This document shows positions 25,462 through 33,812 of a stretch of DNA of 64,000 nucleotides, piece by piece. The stretch's first letter is position 1. Every line of letters starts with the position of its first letter. Both the position numbers and the translations under genes were made by a program. The notes under the pieces were generated by a model that saw only the letters and a program-made list of their open reading frames with translations, ran no database searches and had not been told where the DNA came from. The DNA is from Aeropyrum camini SY1 = JCM 12091 (GTDB lineage Archaea; Thermoproteota; Thermoprotei_A; Sulfolobales; Acidilobaceae): NCBI RefSeq assembly GCF_000591035.1, contig NC_022521.1, forward strand, positions 1,054,001 through 1,118,000, read 5' to 3'.

Positions 25462-25944
25462 TCAGGAGTATAGGTTTTCCAAGAGTATTTTGATTATGCC
25501 TATGTACGGGATCTTTATGGGGACTCCCGAAACCTCCAACACCTTACCCACTATAGCGTCCCCTGGTACTCCGACTGCGTAGCCCACGCCCTCTATAGAA
25601 GCTGGGCCGCACCTGACAGGGTCTCCCATGTCGGTTATGGGGTTGTTGTCGCCCTTGACAACGTAACACTCCAAACCGCTGTCGCCCTGGTAGACGGCTA
25701 CCACCCTATGGATTATCAGCCTATCGCCCTTCCTGTAGACCACAATATCTCCAACGCTGTAGCCGTCCTCGCCAACTATAACCACGAGATCCCCACTATG
25801 GAGGATGGGCTCCATACTTCTCCCTTGAACCACCGCGAATCCAGCCCCGTAAAGGATGCCAGCAATGTAGAGCATAGCTGTCAATACTATTAGAATGGTT
25901 GCCACGAGCTGGAGGGCCCTGGCGAGCCTTGTAGTAGTCCGCAC
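25462..25944 (-). CDS. Signal peptidase I, archaeal Sec11-like
   Basis: Membrane protease that removes signal peptides. The 160-residue protein has one N-terminal membrane helix (LVATILIVLTAMLYIAGILYG), then the catalytic Ser in QGRSMEPILHSGDLV and a His in LIIHRVV, the Ser/His arrangement of archaeal and ER signal peptidases rather than the Ser/Lys of bacteria. YVVKGDNNPITD completes the conserved box D. A second hydrophobic segment is near the C-terminus (IPYIGIIKILLENL). It is convergent with topA and divergent from the B3/4 gene. Confidence 0.93.
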   Translation of the reverse strand: MRTTTRLARALQLVATILIVLTAMLYIAGILYGAGFAVVQGRSMEPILHSGDLVVIVGEDGYSVGDIVVYRKGDRLIIHRVVAVYQGDSGLECYVVKGDNNPITDMGDPVRCGPASIEGVGYAVGVPGDAIVGKVLEVSGVPIKIPYIGIIKILLENLYS

Positions 25945-26028
25945 TGTTCCAACCCCGCATCCCGAGGCTCTCCAGCCATCAGGGTGTCTCTAGCGGCCTT
26001 AACATCTATTATTCTCCCCCACAGTACC

Positions 26029-26736
26029 ATGTCAATTGTAAGGCGCGGGAGAATGGGGGTAGTTGGGGTTAGAGTAGAAGAGCCTTTGGCGAAGCTTGGC
26101 GTCAGGCTTGTCTATATAGTCTTCGACGGCGTCTCGGTGGGCGAGTCTCCAGAGGGTCTCGTCCAGACCCTTAGATCTGTTGAGGACGAGGTTGTTCAGG
26201 CCTTCGCCGGGCCCGAGGCTCTAAAGGACGATCCCAGGGTTAGAGCTTACAGGAGGTTCCTCTGGAGGCTTGGCATAGACCCTACCAAAGTGAGGCCGAG
26301 TAGCGAGGCTCTAGCCCGTAGGGTTCTGAGGGGCTCCAGAATACCCCTTATAAACAATGTTGTTGATGCTGGCAACATAGCAAGCCTCAAGACGATGGTT
26401 CCCATAGGCCTCTACGATCTAGACACTGTGAAACCGCCTCTAAGGCTGACCCTCAGCCGGGGGGGAGAGGTCTTCGAGCCTATAGGCGGGAGGCCGCAGA
26501 CACTACCCAAAAACTACCCCATACTCGTGGACTCCCAGGGCCTGGTTATGCACGTCTACCCACATAGAGACTCGAAAGCGTCAATGATAACGCGCTCAAC
26601 CAGGAGGGTGCTGGCTATAGCCGCGGGTGTGGAGGGGGTGGAAACAGGGGATCTTAGGAGGGCTATAGAGATACTCTCGGGGCTTCTGGAGAAGTTCGCG
26701 GGCGCCAGGCCGCTAGGACATGCTGTGGAGGTGTAG
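26029..26736 (+). CDS. B3/B4 tRNA-editing-like domain protein
   Basis: Related to the B3/4 domain of phenylalanyl-tRNA synthetase beta, a fold that in PheRS hydrolyses mischarged Tyr-tRNA-Phe. Stand-alone archaeal copies are uncharacterised. Evidence is the DPRVRAYRRFLWRLGIDPTKVRPSSEAL block, RIPLINNVVDAGNIASLKTMVPIGLYD and the late ILVDSQGLVMHVYPHRDS. The open frame reaches back to 25984; ATG 26029 is chosen because a TATA-like CTTAACAT near 25997 would start transcription almost at it. ATG 26053 is a further possibility. The next gene begins four bases after the stop, suggesting an operon with the IMPase and the TtuA-like gene. Confidence 0.88.
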   Translation: MSIVRRGRMGVVGVRVEEPLAKLGVRLVYIVFDGVSVGESPEGLVQTLRSVEDEVVQAFAGPEALKDDPRVRAYRRFLWRLGIDPTKVRPSSEALARRVLRGSRIPLINNVVDAGNIASLKTMVPIGLYDLDTVKPPLRLTLSRGGEVFEPIGGRPQTLPKNYPILVDSQGLVMHVYPHRDSKASMITRSTRRVLAIAAGVEGVETGDLRRAIEILSGLLEKFAGARPLGHAVEV

Positions 26737-26739
26737 GGG

Positions 26740-27543
26740 GTGCACGACGCGGAACAACTTAGAAGGGTGGCCGTCAAGGTCTCCTCAGAGGCGGCCGGGC
26801 TCCTAAGGGATATGGCGTGTAGCGAGGACCTCGGGAGGGTTATTACAGGTGAGACGACGGTCGCCGACAAGAAGGCTGAAGACTACATTGTTGACATGCT
26901 GCGGAGCGAGCTGGAGTCGGTGCAGGTTATAAGCGAGGAGGCCGGGGGGGTGGCTTCGAGGGCTTCCGACGCTCCTATAGCTCTTGTAGACCCGCTGGAC
27001 GGGAGCACTAACTACCTATCCTGCATAACCTGGTGCTCGGTGAGCATAGCCTTCGCAGACCCGCGGAGCGGCGAGGTCCTGGCAGGGTCTGTAGCCCCTG
27101 TTTACAGCGGCATGCCAGTCTCCTTCTCACGGGGGGGAGGCTGCTACCACGGGGGGGTTAGGTTTGGAAAACCTGGTATACGGGGGTCTATAATATCGGT
27201 TTACGTAGACGAGCCCGGCGCAGTTGAAGCCGTGGCGGGAGCTATAGGCAGGTTGAAGGGGTTGAGGAGGGGCTTCAAAGTCAGGAGCCTGGGTAGCGCC
27301 GCCCTAGAGCTCGCCTACACAGCCCTAGGCTATATAGCCGTGTTCGTGGACCTAAGGGCTAGGCTGCGCAACATAGATGTGGCTGCGGCTGTAGGTGCTA
27401 TCAGAGAGTGCGGCGGCGTTGTCATGGACGGGCGAGGCTATCCCCTTAGGATTGGCGTGTGGAGCGTCGAAAGAGTCGGCAGCGTAGTCGCATCTCTAGA
27501 CGAGACTCTGGCCAGGATCGCCGTAGAAGGGGGAAGTGGATAG
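26740..27543 (+). CDS. suhB: Inositol monophosphatase / fructose-1,6-bisphosphatase family phosphatase
   Basis: Metal-dependent sugar phosphatase. The 267-residue protein has the metal ligands in SEEAGG (EE), VDPLDGSTNY and the C-terminal NIDVAAA version of the WDxAAG motif. Archaeal members hydrolyse inositol 1-phosphate and often fructose 1,6-bisphosphate, serving compatible-solute or lipid head-group synthesis and gluconeogenesis. GTG start at 26740 behind GTGGAGGTG, four bases after the previous gene. Its 3' end runs to within three bases of the next gene's likely start. Confidence 0.93.
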   Translation: MHDAEQLRRVAVKVSSEAAGLLRDMACSEDLGRVITGETTVADKKAEDYIVDMLRSELESVQVISEEAGGVASRASDAPIALVDPLDGSTNYLSCITWCSVSIAFADPRSGEVLAGSVAPVYSGMPVSFSRGGGCYHGGVRFGKPGIRGSIISVYVDEPGAVEAVAGAIGRLKGLRRGFKVRSLGSAALELAYTALGYIAVFVDLRARLRNIDVAAAVGAIRECGGVVMDGRGYPLRIGVWSVERVGSVVASLDETLARIAVEGGSG

Positions 27544-27545
27544 GC

Positions 27546-28406
27546 TTGGAGGCTCCAGCCGGCCCCAGGCCCATGTGCAGCTTATGCCGCGTTAGACCGG
27601 CAGTCTACTACAGGAGGTTCAGCGGGCACAGGCTGTGTAGAAGGTGCATGAAGACGGCGCTGGAGAGGGGTGTTAAAAGGAGCCTCCGCGGCTCGAACGT
27701 CTTCAGGCCGGGAGTCAGCATACTCGTCTACCCCTCGGCAACAAACCCCCCGGCAAGCCTCGCCTTCGCCAGGCTAGTCGGCCTTGTGGAGAGGAGCTAT
27801 GGGGCTAGGGTTTACGCCGTCCTGCCCAGCTATATCAAGGTCTACAGTGGCCTCGGCTTGCTCAGAGATTCTGTCGAGCTTGTGGAGCTGCCTGCACAGG
27901 TGGAGAGGGCTGCTGAGCGTCTAGAGAGTGTTGTGTGGGCGCCTAGGCTCCTCAGGCTGGAGAGGGGTCTAGCCTCGGTCGCCGCCGAGCTGTTGGGGCT
28001 GGATGCGGCGGTTCTACCGATAACTAGAACCGTGATAGGCATGATAGGTGTTGAAGCTCTAATATCGGCTAGCCTCCACTACATGTGGGACCTCGACGCC
28101 CCTCAGGCGGGTGGTGGAAGGCCTGTTGTGCTCGGGCTCAGGAATGTGGAGGCAGAGTTTATAACGGGGTATGCAGCCTTGGAGAGGTTCGACGCCTCCT
28201 CAAGGGTTAAACCAAAATACTCGTTTAAATACGTGTATAAAGCACTTGTGACTGACGACAAGCCCGAGCTGGAGTTCAGCAGCGCATCAACCATAAGCCT
28301 CCTAGCACGCGCCTTGGAAGGCGGCAAATGCAGGTGTAAAGCCTGTGGAGCCCCCATAGCCTGTGGAAAAGAGTTTTGCGAGGACTGCCAGTCTGTATGG
28401 GGCTGA
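27546..28406 (+). CDS. TtuA/Ncs6-like protein with lost PP-loop (probable pseudoenzyme)
   Basis: Shaped like the tRNA 2-thiolation enzymes TtuA/Ncs6. The N-terminal MCSLC...CRRC zinc finger with AVYYRRFSGHRLC matches the family, and the C-terminal CRCKACG...CEDC zinc finger also matches. But where the SGGKDS ATP-binding PP-loop should be, after RPGVSILV, the sequence reads YPSATNPPAS, and the central Cys residues that hold the Fe-S cluster in TtuA are absent (LPITRTVIGMIG). So structure appears kept while catalysis is not. TTG 27546 is the chosen start (287 residues); ATG 27573 is the alternative; an open frame extends to 27459 inside the IMPase gene. Probably co-transcribed with it. Confidence 0.75.
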   Translation: MEAPAGPRPMCSLCRVRPAVYYRRFSGHRLCRRCMKTALERGVKRSLRGSNVFRPGVSILVYPSATNPPASLAFARLVGLVERSYGARVYAVLPSYIKVYSGLGLLRDSVELVELPAQVERAAERLESVVWAPRLLRLERGLASVAAELLGLDAAVLPITRTVIGMIGVEALISASLHYMWDLDAPQAGGGRPVVLGLRNVEAEFITGYAALERFDASSRVKPKYSFKYVYKALVTDDKPELEFSSASTISLLARALEGGKCRCKACGAPIACGKEFCEDCQSVWG

Positions 28407-28594
28407 AGGAAGAAAATATACCCCCGTGCCGCGGAGGGCAAACGTTAGGGATGACGAGCGGGGATCAATGAGTCAGCAGCCGCTTCAGGAGCCCCGGGGG
28501 GCTGTGACGTTATGGGCCGGCGCTACTGACCCATTGTTTTCCCATGTTTAAATCCTGCTCAATCCAGAATGGATAGTTGGTGGCTCTAGCTGTG

Positions 28595-28834
28595 ATGTCC
28601 GAGGCTATTGTCGCCTACGTTTTGATAAACGTTGATGTGGGTAAGGAGAAGGAGGTGTTGGACGAGATTGTGAGGAGGTATGGCAGGAATGTTACGGAGG
28701 CTAGGGTTACCTACGGCGATTTCGACCTTATTGTAAGGCTTGAGGCGAGCAACATGAGGCTTCTAGACAAGATAGTCACGGGCATAAGGAGCATACCGGG
28801 CGTTTTGAGGACTACAACCCTTATAGCCTCCTAG
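28595..28834 (+). CDS. Stand-alone AsnC/Lrp ligand-binding (RAM) domain protein
   Basis: About 79 residues forming just the alpha-beta effector domain of Lrp/AsnC regulators: AYVLINVDVGKEKEVLDEIVRR, VTEARVTYGDFDLIVRLEA, ILRSIPGV-type ending (IRSIPGVLRTTTLIAS). There is no DNA-binding part. Such stand-alone domains are usual in archaea and may pair with full regulators. ATG 28595 is chosen; TTG 28577 and GTG 28592 are in frame, and a GGTGG at 28579-28583 serves as ribosome site. A TATA-like GTTTAAATC (28546-28554) precedes. It is convergent with pelota, overlapping by 14 bases. Confidence 0.88.
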   Translation: MSEAIVAYVLINVDVGKEKEVLDEIVRRYGRNVTEARVTYGDFDLIVRLEASNMRLLDKIVTGIRSIPGVLRTTTLIAS

Positions 28835-29891
28835 CCTCCTGCGGGACCGGGTATCTTAGAATGGCCACCACTCCGCCGAAGCTCGCCAGCCTTTCCCCGG
28901 CTGGGGAGTCGTCGGGTATGATAATCACCCTTCCCCCCATAGATTCCACGAGCCTTAAGGCCTCGTCAACAGCCTCCCTCTCGGCATCGTCCGGCGAGTG
29001 GAGGAGGCTGTCTACTAGGAGAACGGTGTCAACAGCTCCCATCCTGGCTACTGCGAGGACCTCCTGTGGCGTGTAGGCTACAGTGTCCCTCGACTTGGCT
29101 ATCCTCCTTAGAAACTCCTCGAGCACCTCCTCGGCCTCGACTATGCTAAGCTCCCTCAGTATCCTGGTTACTGTTTCCCTCCTAAGAGCTTCTCTAACCC
29201 CGGCGACACCGCCCATTGAGGTGTCAACTGTTGCCACTTTAAGCGAGGGCATTGCTCGCTGCACCTTCTCGGCCACCCTGGCTTTGAGGAGGCCAGGACC
29301 TGCTATGACCGCTATGGGGGCCCTGTGCCTTGAGGCCTCCTCCACTATCCTCCCCGCGGCCCTGTCTATATACTTCTCTATCTCCTGCTCACGCGATGGA
29401 TCGTCCTTCCCGGGGAGCCTTGCAGAGGTGTCCTCTAGAATCTTCATGCCATGACCCGCCAGAACGGCTAGGGCGAATTCGTCGTAGTCAACTGCAGCCA
29501 CGACTGCAGTCCCCCTAGCCCTACCCGAGGCCAGCCTATCCAGCTCCTTTTCACCCCACCCCTTCTCCCTCTCAACCACAAGCCACGTGCCTATAGAGAC
29601 AGCGGTTGAGTGCCTCCTTCCTTTCACGCCGAACTCGTCGGGGCCTTCAACCACTATACCGCTTATCCTCAGCTTCCCTGTGAAAGGCTGGAACTCGATG
29701 GAGTCGAGTCTTATGCTGAGGGTCATAGCAACCCTCTCCTTCCTGCCCGAGCCCACCTGCACGTCTCTGTATGTGCGTATTCTCACCACATCACCAGGTC
29801 TGAGCGTGATCCTCAGCAGCCAGAGGTCCTCCTCGCTCTCTGGCCTCAGCCTAACTATCTTCCGCTTGTTGTCTAGGACCTCGACGCGCAA
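28821..29891 (-). CDS. pelA: Pelota (Dom34) ribosome-rescue factor
   Basis: eRF1-like protein that, with aEF1alpha and ABCE1, splits stalled ribosomes. In archaea aEF1alpha, encoded later in this window, is its partner. The 356-residue protein has an Sm-like N-terminal domain (DNKRKIVRLRPESEEDLW...), a middle domain with GRARGTAVVAAVDYDEFALAVL, and an L7Ae-like C-terminal domain (TVLLVDSLLHS...VIIIPDDSPAGERLASFGGVVAILRY). It lacks the GGQ motif of release factors, as expected. Divergent gap to valS-side genes is short and it lies downstream of valS on the same strand. Confidence 0.96.
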   Translation of the reverse strand: MRVEVLDNKRKIVRLRPESEEDLWLLRITLRPGDVVRIRTYRDVQVGSGRKERVAMTLSIRLDSIEFQPFTGKLRISGIVVEGPDEFGVKGRRHSTAVSIGTWLVVEREKGWGEKELDRLASGRARGTAVVAAVDYDEFALAVLAGHGMKILEDTSARLPGKDDPSREQEIEKYIDRAAGRIVEEASRHRAPIAVIAGPGLLKARVAEKVQRAMPSLKVATVDTSMGGVAGVREALRRETVTRILRELSIVEAEEVLEEFLRRIAKSRDTVAYTPQEVLAVARMGAVDTVLLVDSLLHSPDDAEREAVDEALRLVESMGGRVIIIPDDSPAGERLASFGGVVAILRYPVPQEARRL

Positions 29892-29956
29892 GCCATATCC
29901 ACCTACGTCAAAACAGAGTGCCTTATCTGAGAGAAGCGTGGAATGGTGGGAGGAAG

Positions 29957-32434
29957 CTAGGATTTAACGGTATAGTATACTCCGGATCCCGGAAGCGCCT
30001 CCTCCGCGCCCTCGGGACGCGTATTGCTGTATGTCTTTATGGCTGTCTTATGGAGGCTCTCAAGATCCCTCTTGGCATTCTCTAGACTGCTGGGCACTAG
30101 TATCTCTGCAGTGTCAAGCGGCTCGTACAGCTTCTTACCCATAGACCTCTTCAGGTTCCATATAGCCCTGTTCACGGTGACTATGGACCGAGCCGTCGCG
30201 GCTAGCTTCTCCCTCTCCTCGGGGGCGAAGAGGGGTTCCGGCCACCTCTCTTTGTGGACGGTTCTGCCGTAGAGCCTCCTGTATATGGCGTCTGTTACGA
30301 ATGGCATTATAGGTGAGAGGGCTATAAGTATCCTCCTGAGGATCTCGTGCAGCGTCGCCCAGGCCGCCTCCTGCTCCTCCCTCGTGAATAGGCCAGACCT
30401 GTTGTAGGCTCTCTCCTTAACAAGCTCCACGTAGTGTGAGGCGAACATGTCCCAAGCCAGCTCGTAGAGCAGGCTGGCCGGCTCGTAGACGTCCAGCTCT
30501 GCATAAGCCCTGTCAGCAGCCTCCAGATACTCGTCGACCAGAGCGAGGAAGGCCTTGTCGACCTCGGTAGCCTTCTCCAGAGGGCTTCCACCAGGTCTTG
30601 GGAAGCTTGAGACGAACCTGGCAAGGTTCCATAGTTTCGTGGCGAAGTTCCTACCCGTCTTCACCTTATTCTCGTCGAAACGATAGTCGTAACCGAGCTT
30701 GGCTGCTATGGCCGCCCAGAATCTGAAGGCGTCGCCGCCATACTTAGCCACTATCGGCTCGGGATCTATAACGTTGCCTAGGCTCTTATGCATAGGCCTC
30801 CCCTTGGGGTCTAGGCCCAGGCCCGTTATCCTAACCCACCTGAAGGCGGGTTTCCCGGTTAACTGGAGCACCCTCAGTATGCTGTAGTAGAGCCAAGTCC
30901 TGATTATGTCCTGCCCCTGGGGCCGCAGGACGTTGCGTGACGCCCTCTCATAGAACCTTTTATCCCACATCCATCGGGTCACGTAGAGAGGGCTTATGCT
31001 GCTGTCGAACCACGTGTCGAAAACCCTCGTCTCCCCCTTGAGATACTCGCGGGGGGCCCCGCACCTGGGGCAGGAGTCCCACGGGGGCTCCTCGGCCCAC
31101 GGCCTGTAGTACCTACCCGGCTCCGGGACCAGCTTAGCCCCACACCTACTACAGGTCCAGAGGGGTATCTCTGTCCCGTAGAACCTTTCTCTGGATATCG
31201 GCCAGTCCATCTTGATGCTGTCGATCCAGTCGTAGAGCTTCTTGCGGTGCATCTCAGGCTTGAAATCCATCTTAGCCGCCGCCTGCTTCACCACATCCTT
31301 GAAGTCGAGCTGCTTGAGGAACAGCTCCTTCCTGTGTATGATCTGGAGGGGGGTCTTACACCTCCAGCAGACTGGGACGCTGTGGACTATCCTCTCCTTC
31401 TTTACAAGAAGACCCTCCTTCTCGAGTATCTCGGCTATCCTCCTCCTAGCCTCTTTCACGGGTAGCCCTGCTATGGGGCCTGCATTCTCGTTCATGACCC
31501 CGTTCTCGTCTATCAGGACCTTCGGCTTGAGATCCAGCTCTAGGAAGAGTCTCACGTCCTCCTCGTCACCGTAGCTACATATCATCATCAGGCCTGTGCC
31601 GAAGTCCTTCTTAACAGCCGGGTGCTCGACTATCTTGACCTTATGCCCGTAGAGCGGCGCCACGGCGGTCTTCCCAGCCAGCCCTTTATACCTCTCATCC
31701 TCGGGGTGGTAGGCCAGGGCTGCGCAGCCGGCGAGCAGCTCGGGCCTTGTCGTGGCCACCACGAGGTCCCTGCCGTCCTCCTCTAGCTTGTATTTGACGT
31801 AGTAGATAAAGTCCTCTTCATCCTTATGCTCTATCTCGGCCTCGGCCAAAGTCGTCTTACACCTTGGACACCACCTTACAGGCCTTTCCGCCTCGTATAT
31901 CAGGCCACGCCTCCAGAGGTCTATGAAGGTCGCCTGGGTCATCGACCTGTATCTGGGGCTGTCCGTACCTTCCCTCCAGTAGTCGAAGCCGCAGCCGAGC
32001 CGCCTCCATAGCTGCACTATCTCCCCCTCAACCCTGTCTAGGAACTCGCTGCATAGAGCTAGGAACCTCTCCCTCCCCTCCCTGGTCCTTGCCATCTCGT
32101 GAGCAACGACACCGTAGGTCTTCTCCACCTGCACCTCCACGGGGAGACCGTTACGGTCGGCGTAGAAGGGAACCACGACGTTATAGCCTTTCAGCTTGAA
32201 ATACCTGGCTATCATGTCTATCTGTGTGTAGTGGGCAGCCCCGCCTACATGCCACTTGCCGCTTGGGTATGGTGGTGGCGTGTCTATCACAACTATCTCA
32301 CGCGGGTCATCCGGGTCTAGGGTGGACTTGTGCAGGTCCTCAGAGTCCCAGAGGGAGAGTAGCCTCTCCTCCTCGCTTAAATCCCACCTCTTCTCCTGAA
32401 TAACTGGTTTAAACTCCTCGCCCAAACATGCCAC
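29957..32434 (-). CDS. valS: Valyl-tRNA synthetase
   Basis: Class Ia synthetase charging tRNA-Val. The 825-residue protein has the HIGH-equivalent HVGGAAH after PPPYPSGKW, an editing (CP1) domain with VVATTRPELLAGCAALAYHPED, zinc-type pairs (CPRCKTT, CWRCKTP, CSRCGAKL, CPRCGAP), RVFDTWFDSSISP, and the KMSKS-equivalent MHKSLGN. An anticodon-binding helical domain follows. The C-terminal coiled coil found in bacterial ValRS is short, as in archaea. Upstream lies an inverted repeat in the divergent promoter. Confidence 0.97.
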   Translation of the reverse strand: MACLGEEFKPVIQEKRWDLSEEERLLSLWDSEDLHKSTLDPDDPREIVVIDTPPPYPSGKWHVGGAAHYTQIDMIARYFKLKGYNVVVPFYADRNGLPVEVQVEKTYGVVAHEMARTREGRERFLALCSEFLDRVEGEIVQLWRRLGCGFDYWREGTDSPRYRSMTQATFIDLWRRGLIYEAERPVRWCPRCKTTLAEAEIEHKDEEDFIYYVKYKLEEDGRDLVVATTRPELLAGCAALAYHPEDERYKGLAGKTAVAPLYGHKVKIVEHPAVKKDFGTGLMMICSYGDEEDVRLFLELDLKPKVLIDENGVMNENAGPIAGLPVKEARRRIAEILEKEGLLVKKERIVHSVPVCWRCKTPLQIIHRKELFLKQLDFKDVVKQAAAKMDFKPEMHRKKLYDWIDSIKMDWPISRERFYGTEIPLWTCSRCGAKLVPEPGRYYRPWAEEPPWDSCPRCGAPREYLKGETRVFDTWFDSSISPLYVTRWMWDKRFYERASRNVLRPQGQDIIRTWLYYSILRVLQLTGKPAFRWVRITGLGLDPKGRPMHKSLGNVIDPEPIVAKYGGDAFRFWAAIAAKLGYDYRFDENKVKTGRNFATKLWNLARFVSSFPRPGGSPLEKATEVDKAFLALVDEYLEAADRAYAELDVYEPASLLYELAWDMFASHYVELVKERAYNRSGLFTREEQEAAWATLHEILRRILIALSPIMPFVTDAIYRRLYGRTVHKERWPEPLFAPEEREKLAATARSIVTVNRAIWNLKRSMGKKLYEPLDTAEILVPSSLENAKRDLESLHKTAIKTYSNTRPEGAEEALPGSGVYYTVKS

Positions 32435-32458
32435 CCAGCATTAAGCGAGGTTGAACCC

Positions 32459-32487
32459 TGATACTCATAATTTTTACACAGTATCAG
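32459..32487. promoter_or_regulatory. Inverted repeat in the divergent valS / membrane-protein promoter
   Basis: CTGATAC (32459-32465) and GTATCAG (32481-32487) are perfect inverted copies separated by 15 A/T-rich bases. They lie 25-53 bases upstream of both divergent start codons, where core promoters should be, so a repressor operator or RNA hairpin is possible. Confidence 0.4.
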
Positions 32488-32512
32488 ACGATAGGTAGAT
32501 GGGGCGTGGTGG

Positions 32513-33040
32513 ATGGAGGATAAGCCTAGCGAGGCCAGCTTCAGAGGCGAGTCGCCTCTGGAGGAGGGTGTAGAGTGTGGATGGGTAGAGGCTGTGGAGC
32601 GGGCCTACGGTCTCGAGGTCCTCATAGCCTCGGCATGGACACTGCTTGTATCCCTGGTAGCTGCCGCCCTGGGCGGCCCCGAGGCGGCCTCCCTCATAGT
32701 ATCCCTATCCCTCGTTACATACCTCATACTCTCACTCTTCGAAACCCGCATCCGCCTAGCACCCCTCGCCGCCGCCGCGGGAGCCCATTTGGGTGCTGTA
32801 GCCTCATACTACTCAAACCCTCTTCCACTGCCCTTCCTAGTGGTTGAGCGAGGGCCCAACGGGGCCATCGTTAACGTCGACATAGTCCAGCTAGTAGCTT
32901 TTACGGAGATCGCTAACCTGCTACTATCAGCGCCTGCATGCGGGAGGGAGAAAGACTCAAAAACCCCCGTGGAGATTAATAGTGAGATCGGGCCGCAGGC
33001 CGGAGCACCTGAGCTAGCGAGCGCGCGGGAGCCGCGGTAG
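32513..33040 (+). CDS. Small unknown membrane protein
   Basis: A 175-residue protein with an acidic N-terminus, about three hydrophobic segments (VLIASAWTLLVSLVAAALGG, LIVSLSLVTYLILSLFE, LAPLAAAAGAHLGAVASYY) and one more near VNVDIVQLVAFTEIANLLL, then a hydrophilic tail. I do not recognise it. ATG 32513 directly follows a GGTGG. Its stop codon is inside the tRNA-Glu gene: the last 10 bases form the 5' acceptor strand. That makes the last residues of the tail unlikely to be selected, but the gene body is coding-like. Confidence 0.6.
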   Translation: MEDKPSEASFRGESPLEEGVECGWVEAVERAYGLEVLIASAWTLLVSLVAAALGGPEAASLIVSLSLVTYLILSLFETRIRLAPLAAAAGAHLGAVASYYSNPLPLPFLVVERGPNGAIVNVDIVQLVAFTEIANLLLSAPACGREKDSKTPVEINSEIGPQAGAPELASAREPR

Positions 33041-33105
33041 TATAGCCCGGCCCAGTATGCGGGCCTCTCGAGCCCGTGACCCGGGTTCAAATCCCGGCCG
33101 CGGCA
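33031..33105 (+). tRNA. tRNA-Glu (CTC anticodon)
   Basis: Folds as a 75-base cloverleaf. Acceptor GCCGCGG pairs with CCGCGGC (33098-33104), the anticodon arm is CGGGC-CTCTCGA-GCCCG with anticodon CTC, and the T arm is CCGGG-TTCAAAT-CCCGG. The discriminator is A at 33105 and CCA is encoded at 33106-33108. No intron. It reads GAG codons. Confidence 0.95.
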
Positions 33106-33172
33106 CCACATTATAACTCCGGCATCCTAAAGCCTAGCTGGGCTAGATGCCTTGCGAGGTCCTCATACCACG

Positions 33173-33658
33173 TCATCCACCGGTATAACCTATCGAGGCT
33201 CCGTAGAAATCGGTGAGGAGGTAGTAGAGCAGAATTACCGTGCCCAGGGTTGCCATGGCCCTGTTGACCGCCTTGTTGCTGGATTTGAAGAGTTTAAACG
33301 CCATCTTCCTTTTTGACAGAGGCCAGAGCGGCTGGAACTCCATGTACGTCATGAGGTCCCCGAGTATGTGTATCCAGACTGCCGTGAAGCCCGCTATAAA
33401 GCCCTCGAGGAAACCTAAACCCTCGACACCGCCCGACTCCAGGAGAACCCCTATCAGCAGGCCTGCTATTATCGATGCTGCTAGGTTGTGGGTATACTTC
33501 CTATGTGCTATCTCGAGGGCAAGGTCTATGTCGGGTAGTGTTGAGAGGCCTACTATCAGGAAGCCGAGGAAGATGGAGTCGATTGATTTCACGTCTAAAA
33601 TAGAGTACACCCCGAATACAATCGCCATGGCCATTCCGAAATGCCCTTCCCTATTCAT
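33173..33658 (-). CDS. YdjM/DUF457-like membrane-bound metal-dependent hydrolase
   Basis: A 161-residue membrane protein with four to five hydrophobic segments. It has the family's conserved polar residues between them: an N-terminal REGHFGMA, LSTLPDIDL, HRKYTHNLAAS and WIHILGDLMTYMEFQPLWPLS. These His/Asp clusters at membrane borders define the YdjM-like (LexA-binding/metal-dependent hydrolase) family, whose function is not known. It is convergent with the tRNA-Glu gene and divergent from the ABC-class ATPase gene; a second related membrane protein lies beyond that ATPase. Confidence 0.8.
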   Translation of the reverse strand: MNREGHFGMAMAIVFGVYSILDVKSIDSIFLGFLIVGLSTLPDIDLALEIAHRKYTHNLAASIIAGLLIGVLLESGGVEGLGFLEGFIAGFTAVWIHILGDLMTYMEFQPLWPLSKRKMAFKLFKSSNKAVNRAMATLGTVILLYYLLTDFYGASIGYTGG

Positions 33659-33812
33659 GTTTCGCCAATCCCATGAAAACCGGAAATTACTGGATTATGT
33701 TTTAATTTTTACCGGAGCAGATGCACGGTTACACCGTTAACCGCGCTTTGGCCCCTGGGGCTGGCCAACATTAATTTCCCCCGGGGCCCCGGGATATGTT
33801 TGGGTCTAGGTT

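Noticed and set aside
28438-28530. Possible C/D box or stem-loop RNA before the AsnC-like gene
   Set aside because: AACGT/ACGTT arms, an ATGACGA C-like box and CTGA are present, but no D'/C' pair fits and each box except CTGA deviates; equally likely chance.
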